Origin: Nocardioidaceae bacterium
GTDB taxonomy: Bacteria; Actinomycetota; Actinomycetes; Propionibacteriales; Nocardioidaceae
DNA: 5,288 nt
NCBI GenBank assembly: GCA_013696065.1
Contig: JACCZJ010000441.1
Span: forward strand, 1 to 5,288
Direction of reading: 5' to 3'
This document shows, one piece after another, positions 1-4,534 of the stretch. A program made the position numbers and the translations under genes. The notes below the pieces were generated by a model. It made no database searches. It was not told where the DNA came from and worked only from the letters and a program-made list of their open reading frames with translations. Each line of letters opens with the position of its first letter. Within the stretch, counting starts at the first letter, position 1.

Positions 1-599
1 GCCAGGCGCAGACCCTCACGACCCCCGCGGTGCCTGCGGTCAGGGAGCTTGGCCCGGTGGTGTTCCTGCTCGACGACGGTCTACGCATCCTGAATCAGAC
101 GCCAGGCAGTCATGCGTGGCTCCAGACCCTGTTGCCGCAGGCTGCGGATCGGGCACCGGTGCCAGCGAGCGTCTATAACGTTGCGGGACAGCTGCAAGCG
201 ATCGAGCAGGGTGTGGATAGTCATCCCGCTATGGCCCGAGTGCATCTCTCGAAGGGTCTCTGGGTGACGCTGCGTGCTGCCCGGCTGTCCGAGTCGGGAG
301 GCGCTGAGGAGGCTACGATCGCCGTGACCATCGAAGAGACATCTCCGGTTGACCGGCTGGAGATCTTCGCCCTTGCCTTCGGCTTGAGCGGCCGAGAGAG
401 TGAGCTCGTCGGTCTACTGGCCACAGGTAGCGATACCCGGGACCTCGCTCAGCGAATGTTTCTGACAGAGCACACGGTTCAGGACCACCTGAAGTCAGTC
501 TTCGCCAAGACTTCCGTACACAATCGTCGAACGTTGCTATCCCGGGCTCTCGGCGTACGGGAGGCCGAGCTGACAAGCGACGGGTCGGGGCGCCGCTAG
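1..599 (+). CDS. LuxR-type HTH transcriptional regulator with PAS-like sensor region (5' end outside window)
   Basis: Probable DNA-binding transcriptional regulator, cytoplasmic, target genes unknown. The last ~58 structured residues (about nt 381-554) form a LuxR/GerE-type helix-turn-helix: LSGRESELVGLLATG, then DLAQRMFLTEHTVQDHLKS, then FAKTSVHNRRTLL, which fits the scaffold and recognition helices of the family. Before it (about nt 50-345) lies a PAS-like stretch opening with GPVVFLLDDGLRILNQTP, typical of actinobacterial regulators that place a ligand-sensing domain before the LuxR domain. No response-regulator receiver domain is visible. A GTG at nt 30 could start a 189-residue protein, but the frame is open to the window edge (codons from nt 3) and no ribosome-binding site precedes nt 30, so I treat the gene as 5'-truncated. 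Relatives often run to about 350-400 residues (from memory). Its TAG stop (597-599) overlaps the stop of the convergent DUF3159 gene. The LuxR domain is secure; the signal sensed is unknown. Confidence 0.85.
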   Translation, partial: QAQTLTTPAVPAVRELGPVVFLLDDGLRILNQTPGSHAWLQTLLPQAADRAPVPASVYNVAGQLQAIEQGVDSHPAMARVHLSKGLWVTLRAARLSESGGAEEATIAVTIEETSPVDRLEIFALAFGLSGRESELVGLLATGSDTRDLAQRMFLTEHTVQDHLKSVFAKTSVHNRRTLLSRALGVREAELTSDGSGRR

Positions 600-626
600 C
601 CGGTTCTCTGCTGCGACGACGGCGCC
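589..626. other. Inverted repeat across the convergent gene ends
   Basis: GGCGCCG (589-595) and CGGCGCC (620-626) can pair as a perfect 7-bp stem with a 24-nt loop spanning the shared stop codons. The loop is long and no T-tract follows on either strand, so it is not a standard intrinsic terminator. It is nevertheless the only structure that could separate the two converging transcripts. The same sequences also read as an imperfect direct repeat, GGCGCCGCTAGC and GGCGCCGTAGC. Confidence 0.3.
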
Positions 627-1339
627 GTAGCTTTCGCGGACAGCTCTGAGTCCGGACTCTTGACGGCAATGGGGGTGCTGTTTCGACTGAGCAACCAGGC
701 CATCGTCGCCAAAGTCGCCAGCTGCAGCGGCCACCCCATAGAGATTTTGGCGATGCCGAGCCAGGCGGTCTGTCCCGCCTCGTACAGCGGGTATTGGACC
801 AGCACCCGGACGACACAAGGAGCGGCGAGCAACCAGGTCAGCCTGGTGCACAACGTCACCAGGTGCTTGTCCTTGTGCCATTCGGTCGGTTCACCAGTGA
901 CACTGCCGATCATGAAGCCGACCAGCGGCCATCTCAACAGCGCCGAGCCCCCGAGGACGACCGCGTAGGCGGCGTTGTAGATCAGGCCCGGCAAGAATGC
1001 GTCCTCTGCTTTACCCGAGCGCAGTGCAAACACCGCCGCAATGGCGATACCGATGATGGCGTTGACAACGAACTGGACGTTTGAGCGCTGAACGAGCCGG
1101 ACGACCAACGCAATGGCAGCAAGACTGCCGGAGACCAGCAACGAAAGCTTGAGGTCGTGGAAGATGATCCAGGACACCGTGAAACCGAGTGTCGGTACCG
1201 CTCCTTCGACTATCCCCCGTTTGCCACCTAGAGCCTTTGAGAGCTGTCCACGAACCAAGCCTTCAACGGTGGTGTAGTGCGTGTCCCCGGGTTTCGGCTC
1301 GGAGACCGAGCGCCCGGATTGCGCCGCTGCCTCAGCCAC
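596..1339 (-). CDS. DUF3159 family integral membrane protein
   Basis: Actinobacterial membrane protein of unknown function, 247 residues, a usual length for the family. A soluble N-terminus (1-40) carries the family-typical TVEGLVRGQLSKALGGKRG just before the membrane. Hydrophobic segments follow at about residues 43-60, 64-82, 89-106, 116-147 (possibly two passes), 164-184 and 195-217, so roughly six helices. The hydrophilic C-terminal tail (220-247) is probably cytoplasmic. The loop with GEPTEWHKDKHL (149-160) is polar and lies between helices. The GTG start at 1339 lies only 3 nt after the stop of the OB-fold gene, so the two are almost certainly co-transcribed. The upstream purine content is poor, so translation probably depends on the preceding gene. 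In M. tuberculosis the homologue Rv2693c lies next to the TrkA-type potassium genes ceoB/ceoC, which are absent here. A transport role is only a guess. Confidence 0.88.
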   Translation of the reverse strand: MAEAAAQSGRSVSEPKPGDTHYTTVEGLVRGQLSKALGGKRGIVEGAVPTLGFTVSWIIFHDLKLSLLVSGSLAAIALVVRLVQRSNVQFVVNAIIGIAIAAVFALRSGKAEDAFLPGLIYNAAYAVVLGGSALLRWPLVGFMIGSVTGEPTEWHKDKHLVTLCTRLTWLLAAPCVVRVLVQYPLYEAGQTAWLGIAKISMGWPLQLATLATMAWLLSRNSTPIAVKSPDSELSAKATAPSSQQRTG

Positions 1340-1342
1340 GCG

Positions 1343-1717
1343 TCAGGCCCGCAGCTCGTAGCGGGGATTGAAGATCACACGGCGTCCGTCGTGGTGCGAG
1401 ACGCGGCCGGTCGCTACAAGTTCGACGCCGGGCTTGATGCCGGCGATTTTGCGTCGCCCGAGCCATACCAGCGTCAGCATGGCCGAGCCGTCATAGAGGT
1501 CGGCCTCAAGGGTGGGGGCCCCTGCGCGGGGAGCGAGTGAGACACACTTGACGTGCCCGAAGACGGTCACGACATCGCGATCGCCGGCGTTGTCGATACG
1601 TACGCAGCCGGATTGCTGGCTCTCCTGCCTGAGATCGTCGGCCTCAAGCTCCGCTGGGCTCGCGGCCAGTCGTTTGAAGGCCCGCTTGAGGCGCGAACCG
1701 CCCGTATCAGTGCTCAT
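1343..1717 (-). CDS. Small OB-fold nucleic-acid-binding protein
   Basis: A 124-residue cytoplasmic protein with a single OB-fold of the tRNA-anticodon/RecG-wedge type, like M. tuberculosis Rv2694c. Residues 1-35 are helical and charged. The OB barrel runs from about 48 to 123: TVFGHVKCVSL, then LEADLYDGSAMLTLVWLGRR, then IAGIKPGVELVATGRV and a closing RRVIFNPRYELRA, all typical of this actinobacterial family. The fold suggests binding of single-stranded DNA or RNA, but no substrate is known. No Shine-Dalgarno sequence precedes the ATG. Instead a TACGCT hexamer ends 7 nt upstream, suggesting a leaderless transcript that begins at the ATG. The DUF3159 gene follows 3 nt after its stop. Upstream, DUF3710 ends 73 nt away on the same strand, so the gene may be read both from its own promoter and from dut. 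Confidence 0.88.
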   Translation of the reverse strand: MSTDTGGSRLKRAFKRLAASPAELEADDLRQESQQSGCVRIDNAGDRDVVTVFGHVKCVSLAPRAGAPTLEADLYDGSAMLTLVWLGRRKIAGIKPGVELVATGRVSHHDGRRVIFNPRYELRA

Positions 1718-1724
1718 GTCAACT

Positions 1725-1730
1725 AGCGTA
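1725..1730 (-). promoter_or_regulatory. Candidate -10 box for leaderless transcription of the OB-fold gene
   Basis: On the minus strand the hexamer TACGCT (a TANNNT type -10) ends 7 nt before the ATG at 1717. That spacing puts the predicted transcription start on or next to the start codon, as in leaderless actinobacterial mRNAs. The absence of any Shine-Dalgarno motif in the intervening AGTTGAC agrees with this. No good -35 box is visible 16-18 nt further upstream, which is common for such promoters. This is a sequence match only. Confidence 0.45.
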
Positions 1731-1790
1731 ACCAGCTATGGCGCTCACTGACCCCAGTATGTCCTGCTGCGAGCGAGGTGGGGGCAGCCA

Positions 1791-2465
1791 TCACTGCTCG
1801 GCAGCGTGCGTTGTGGCATCGGAGCCGGACTCGTCCCACGCCGACCTGGACTGGTCCGGCATGTGCATCGTGATCATGGCGCGTGGTGCCATCGGGGAGT
1901 CTCCCCTGACCACGATGACGTCACGGAAGGCCTGGTCCAGGACCTCGTCGGCGCCAGCCTCCGTCGCGCTCTTGCCCAGGAAGGTGCCGCGCAGCATCCA
2001 CCGTGGTCCGTCGACACCGACGATGCGGCTCGTCTGCGTGGCTTTGAGACCCTCGGGAGTCTGCGCCGGGACAACCACCTTGAGTTCTGGGCCGAAGCTG
2101 CCATCGAGTTCGGTGGCGGAACCACCGCGTCGAGCGGCCTCTGCGGCGATGTCGTGGCGAACGTCATCCCAAATACCACTGCTGCGGGGTGCCGCGAAGG
2201 CACGGAGCTCCAGCCCAGACTCCGGGCCCGCCAACAGCACCGCGGCGACCAGCCCTGAGGATTCATCAACTTGCAGCCGTAACTCCAGGTTTGGTGCGCC
2301 TTTGACGATCAGACCGCCGAGGTCGACGTAGGCCTCGTCTTCCCCGTCGGCCTCCGTCTCAGACCGATCCCAAGGACCCCGGTTGCGCACTTTTGGCACC
2401 TCGGGTGTGTCATCGACAGGTCCGAGCCCAGATGTCTCGTCGGGACGACCCTTGCGGCGGAACAT
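1791..2465 (-). CDS. DUF3710 family protein
   Basis: Soluble protein of unknown function, 224 residues, equivalent to M. tuberculosis Rv2696c. Family marks are visible in order: a basic N-terminus (MFRRKGR), a low-complexity acidic linker (10-45), RGPWDRSE at 29-36, YVDLGGLIV at 46-54, FAAPRSSGIWDDVRHDI at 90-106, GVDGPRWMLRGTFLG at 150-164 and RGDSPMAPRAMI at 187-198. There is no signal peptide or membrane segment. I chose the ATG at 2465 rather than the TTG one codon upstream because it gives the classic TGATG overlap with the dut stop. AGGAGAGGA lies 9 nt before it, inside the last dut codons. Translation is therefore probably coupled to dut. The conserved pairing with dut hints at a link to nucleotide or DNA metabolism, but no catalytic motif is recognisable. 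Confidence 0.9.
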   Translation of the reverse strand: MFRRKGRPDETSGLGPVDDTPEVPKVRNRGPWDRSETEADGEDEAYVDLGGLIVKGAPNLELRLQVDESSGLVAAVLLAGPESGLELRAFAAPRSSGIWDDVRHDIAAEAARRGGSATELDGSFGPELKVVVPAQTPEGLKATQTSRIVGVDGPRWMLRGTFLGKSATEAGADEVLDQAFRDVIVVRGDSPMAPRAMITMHMPDQSRSAWDESGSDATTHAAEQ

Positions 2466-2483
2466 CAAAATCTGTCCTCTCCT
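2463..2483 (-). promoter_or_regulatory. dut/DUF3710 translational coupling junction (SD plus TGATG)
   Basis: On the minus strand AGGAGAGGA (2475-2483) lies 9 nt upstream of the TGATG pentamer (2463-2467). There the dut stop TGA and the DUF3710 start ATG share one A. The Shine-Dalgarno sequence is embedded in the codons of the last dut residues. A ribosome finishing dut can re-initiate directly on DUF3710, which favours a fixed ratio of the two proteins. Confidence 0.75.
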
Positions 2484-2938
2484 GCTGCGCCAGCTGGGGC
2501 AGCGAATCCTCCCGTTGAACCGTGACCACCGGCTCCTCGTTGAGAGCCCGGCAACCGCTCGACCTCAACGAAATTCGCGCGTTCGACTCGTTGAAAGACG
2601 ATCTGAGCAACCCGATCGCCGCGCTTGAGCTCGGCTGGTTGACGCGGGTCGAGGTTGACGAGCAACACCTTTACTTCACCGCGGTAGCCGGCGTCGATCG
2701 TCCCGGGCGCATTGACCACGGTGACGCCACAACGGGCGGCCAATCCAGACCGGGGGTGCACGAAGGCCGCATAGCCGGCTGGCAGCGCAAGGCAGATTCC
2801 TGTCGGAACCATCGAGCGCTCCCCCGGCAACAGCCGCACGTCGACTGTCGTCATCAGGTCGGCGCCAGCGTCACCTGGGTGGGCGTAGGCCAGCAGCGGC
2901 AACTCATGGTCGAGGCGAGAGATGAGCACGTCGACCAT
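2465..2938 (-). CDS. dut: Deoxyuridine 5'-triphosphate nucleotidohydrolase (dUTPase)
   Basis: Hydrolyses dUTP to dUMP and pyrophosphate in the cytoplasm, keeping uracil out of DNA and feeding thymidylate synthesis. It belongs to the homotrimeric dUTPase family, and all five motifs are present in the 157-residue product: I AHPGDAGADL (19-28), II PRSGLA (62-67), III NAPGTIDAGYRGEVKV (76-91) with catalytic Asp82 and substrate-sensing Tyr85, IV RGDRVAQIVFQ (106-116), and V RGAGGHGSTGG (134-144). As in M. tuberculosis, motif V has His where many homologues have the uracil-stacking Phe. The ATG at 2938 matches the family N-terminus. GGGGAGG (2950-2956) lies 11 nt upstream, a somewhat long spacing. 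The frame stays open to 3034, but that extension does not look like dUTPase. Compared with the M. tuberculosis enzyme the segment before motif V is about five residues shorter. It is first in a minus-strand operon with DUF3710 and is divergent from DUF3093. Confidence 0.97.
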   Translation of the reverse strand: MVDVLISRLDHELPLLAYAHPGDAGADLMTTVDVRLLPGERSMVPTGICLALPAGYAAFVHPRSGLAARCGVTVVNAPGTIDAGYRGEVKVLLVNLDPRQPAELKRGDRVAQIVFQRVERANFVEVERLPGSQRGAGGHGSTGGFAAPAGAAGEDRF

Positions 2939-3076
2939 GGTTGCCGAAACCTCCCCTGTCGTTGCAATCGAGAGCGACCCCCTCAATGCCGGCGGAGACG
3001 AGTCAGGGTCATGGCTGAGTGGTCGCCGCCACAACTGCTGAGCCTACTGGTCGGGCAGCGTGGCAGGCTGGTCGCC
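2939..3076. promoter_or_regulatory. Divergent intergenic region between dut and DUF3093
   Basis: These 138 nt separate two divergent genes, so promoters for both must lie here or just inside the 5' ends. The dut ribosome-binding site (minus-strand GGGGAGG, 2950-2956) is the only clear element. I see no strong -10/-35 pair on either strand and no convincing palindromic operator. If DUF3093 starts at the alternative ATG at 3011, the region shrinks to 72 nt. Confidence 0.5.
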
Positions 3077-3544
3077 GTGTCAGAGCCGTCGTCGCGCCGC
3101 TATGAGGAGACATTGCGTGCTCCGCCAACTTGGTGGCTCCTCGGGGCAGCCTTCGCTGTCACCGTGTGGTGGGTACTTTTTGTCGCTGCGCCGACGATCG
3201 TGGCGATTGCAGGCGGTTGCTTCGCTGCCGTGCTCGTGGCAGGAGCATTGGTTAGCTACGGCGGCGTGCGGGTGCTCGTCGACGAAACGGGCCTACATGC
3301 CGGACGCGCCCACCTGCCTTGGCGGTACGTCGGCGAGGTCGAGAGCCTCGACGCACAGCAGACGCGGCGCGTATGCGGAGTGGACGCCGATGCACGCGCG
3401 TTCTTGGTGGTGCGCCCCTACTGTCGCGAGGCGGTCAAGGTTTCCATCGACGACACCGCTGATGTCACGCCCTACTGGGTGGTCTCGAGCAGGCACCCGA
3501 CTCGTCTCGCCCGAAGCCTGCACCCCACCATCGTGCAAGACTGA
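3077..3544 (+). CDS. DUF3093 family membrane protein
   Basis: Actinobacterial protein of unknown function, 155 residues from the GTG at 3077, equivalent to M. tuberculosis Rv2698. A short N-terminus with YEETLRAPPTWW is followed by two adjacent transmembrane helices (about 18-38 and 40-60) forming a hairpin. A soluble domain (about 62-155) follows, probably cytoplasmic, with family marks VRVLVDETGLHAGRAHLPWRY (64-84), ARAFLVVRPY (106-115) and the C-terminal TPYWVVSSRHPTRLARSL (131-148). The start is uncertain. GTG 3077 (GGCAGG 9 nt upstream) gives an N-terminus of family length. An in-frame ATG at 3011 would add 22 residues but has only a poorly spaced GGAG. The frame is open far upstream through the antisense of dut, which is a composition effect. 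It is divergent from dut and is followed 49 nt later by the DUF4235 gene. Confidence 0.88.
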   Translation: MSEPSSRRYEETLRAPPTWWLLGAAFAVTVWWVLFVAAPTIVAIAGGCFAAVLVAGALVSYGGVRVLVDETGLHAGRAHLPWRYVGEVESLDAQQTRRVCGVDADARAFLVVRPYCREAVKVSIDDTADVTPYWVVSSRHPTRLARSLHPTIVQD

Positions 3545-3582
3545 CCCACGGAGTTAGCAGTCCCCGCGTTACCCATATCCCG

Positions 3583-3589
3583 AGAGGAG
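3583..3589 (+). promoter_or_regulatory. Ribosome-binding site of the DUF4235 gene
   Basis: AGAGGAG sits 4 nt before the GTG at 3594. It is the clearest Shine-Dalgarno sequence on the plus strand, and it fixes a GTG start where no ATG is available nearby. Confidence 0.65.
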
Positions 3590-3593
3590 CACC

Positions 3594-3956
3594 GTGGCCA
3601 CAAAGTCCAAGGTCGACGAAGCCAAGGCAAAGAAGGCCAAGGGAAAACGCGCCTGGAAAATGCTCGGCAGCGGATCCGCCTTGGTCGCGGGCGTGGCCGT
3701 GGCGCGGCTCCTCGATGCAGCCTGGGCTACGGCCACCGGCCACAAACCGCCGACACGACCCGAGAACCCTGACATCGGCGGGCGCGAGGCAATGCTCTGG
3801 GCCGCAGTGAGCGGTATGGCGATCGGCGTGGCCAAGACCTATGCGACTCGTCGGGCGGCCCAGTACTGGGTCAAATCAACCGGCGAGGTGCCGCCGGGAA
3901 TGCTGGACGAGGGCAAGCCGGGCAGCAAGCGCAAGCTCAAGCGTCAGGCCACCTAG
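3594..3956 (+). CDS. DUF4235 family small membrane protein
   Basis: A 120-residue protein of unknown function. It has two hydrophobic helices (about 23-42 and 66-84) with the DUF4235 pattern: a helix opening with WKMLGSGSALVAGVAVARL, a short loop with ATGHKPPTRPENP, then REAMLWAAVSGMAIGVAKTYATRRAAQYW. The connecting loop starts after a conserved-looking Trp (W44). Both ends are strongly basic: the first 22 residues carry eight lysines in an Ala/Lys-rich run, and the tail ends KRKLKRQAT. By the positive-inside rule both termini should be cytoplasmic, giving a hairpin topology. The GTG start is supported by AGAGGAG just upstream. The gene follows DUF3093 after 49 nt, so the two may be co-transcribed, and it converges on DUF4193 with 18 nt between stops. 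The family assignment is likely; the function is unknown. Confidence 0.82.
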   Translation: MATKSKVDEAKAKKAKGKRAWKMLGSGSALVAGVAVARLLDAAWATATGHKPPTRPENPDIGGREAMLWAAVSGMAIGVAKTYATRRAAQYWVKSTGEVPPGMLDEGKPGSKRKLKRQAT

Positions 3957-3974
3957 GATCGATCTCCGGCTGCT

Positions 3975-4274
3975 TCAGGCAGCGCAGTCCTGGCAGATCA
4001 GCTGTCCCGACTTGTCGCTGGCCATCTGGCTTCGATGCTGGACGAGGAAGCAGCTCGAGCAGGTGAACTCGTCGGACTGACGGGGCATCACCTGCACCGA
4101 CAATTCCTCGTGCGACAGGTCGGCTCCCGGTAGCTCGAACGCCTCAGCTGCCTCGACCTCGTCTTCATCGACTTTGCCAGAGTTCTTGTCGTGCCGACGT
4201 GCCTTCAACTCCTCGATGGAGTCTTCATTCATCTCTTCTTCGGTTTTGCGTGGTGCGTCGTAGTCAGTAGCCAT
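3975..4274 (-). CDS. DUF4193 family zinc-ribbon protein
   Basis: Small acidic actinobacterial protein, 99 residues, equivalent to M. tuberculosis Rv2699c. The first half is charged and probably disordered: MATDYDAPRKTEEE, DSIEELKARR and KVDEDEVEAAEAFELPGADLS. The second half holds a four-cysteine zinc ribbon, CSSC at 72-75 and CQDC at 94-97, separated by 18 residues containing FLVQHRSQM. There is no signal peptide, so it is cytoplasmic. The acidic arm plus treble-cysteine layout recalls RNA-polymerase-binding factors, but no such role is established. The ATG at 4274 matches the highly conserved family N-terminus. The frame is open to 4454, but the extension is unlike the family. No good Shine-Dalgarno sequence precedes the start (only AGCGAGCGGACC). 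It stands alone on its strand with a 260-nt upstream region, so it probably has its own promoter. Confidence 0.93.
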   Translation of the reverse strand: MATDYDAPRKTEEEMNEDSIEELKARRHDKNSGKVDEDEVEAAEAFELPGADLSHEELSVQVMPRQSDEFTCSSCFLVQHRSQMASDKSGQLICQDCAA

Positions 4275-4534
4275 TGTTAGGTCCGCTCGCTTTTTTGTCT
4301 CATCGTCGGGTGGTGCAGTCACAGGTCGTTGCGGTATGTGTAGTGCATCGTCTCTAACGCGGCGGTTCCGCATTTTGTGCCCACACCGGCGGCGAGATTG
4401 TGCCTGATTTTCTGCACATTCGCCAGCTGATCCCCGACTTTGCTGACCTGACACGCCTACGCCCGCCCGCCGACTCCTCGCAACGTGTCAGACGCCACGT
4501 CCGGCCGGAGGTTCAGGACCATATCTGGCGCCGG
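4275..4534. other. Intergenic region upstream of DUF4193
   Basis: This 260-nt stretch lies between the SDR stop and the DUF4193 start, both on the minus strand, so it should hold the end of one transcript and the promoter of the next. I see no confident -10/-35 pair. Notable items are a short inverted repeat GCGGTTCCGC at 4362-4371, an A6 run on the minus strand at 4291-4296 about 16 nt before the DUF4193 start, and locally lower GC (4331-4380) than in the coding regions. No conserved coding sequence was recognised. Confidence 0.4.

Noticed and set aside
313..816. Minus-strand open frame crossing the regulator/DUF3159 junction
   Set aside because: Its product is dominated by Arg and Ser and overlaps two well-supported genes in other frames.
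1738..2331. 197-codon plus-strand open frame opposite DUF3710
   Set aside because: Ser/Pro/Arg-rich low-complexity translation with no family likeness. DUF3710 on the minus strand explains the sequence.
2939..3034. N-terminal extension of dUTPase to 3034
   Set aside because: The extra 32 residues do not resemble dUTPase N-termini. The ATG at 2938 matches the family start and has an upstream purine-rich site.
2522..3076. Long open plus-strand frame running antisense through all of dut into DUF3093
   Set aside because: The opposite strand encodes a full dUTPase with all five motifs. The plus-strand translation is Arg/Gln/His-rich with no recognisable domain and is a by-product of GC-rich codon use.
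3969..3983. Small hairpin GCTGC-TTCAG-GCAGC at the DUF4235/DUF4193 convergent junction as terminator
   Set aside because: Only a 5-bp stem, lies over the DUF4193 stop, and no T-tract follows on either strand.
4341..4380. ECF-sigma-like GGAACC (minus strand, 4365-4370) upstream of DUF4193 as a promoter
   Set aside because: No matching -10 element at the 16-19 nt spacing such promoters need; the nearest GTT is only 5 nt away.
4275..4454. N-terminal extension of DUF4193 to 4454
   Set aside because: The family begins exactly at MATDYDAPRKT. The upstream translation is Arg/Gln-rich and unlike DUF4193.
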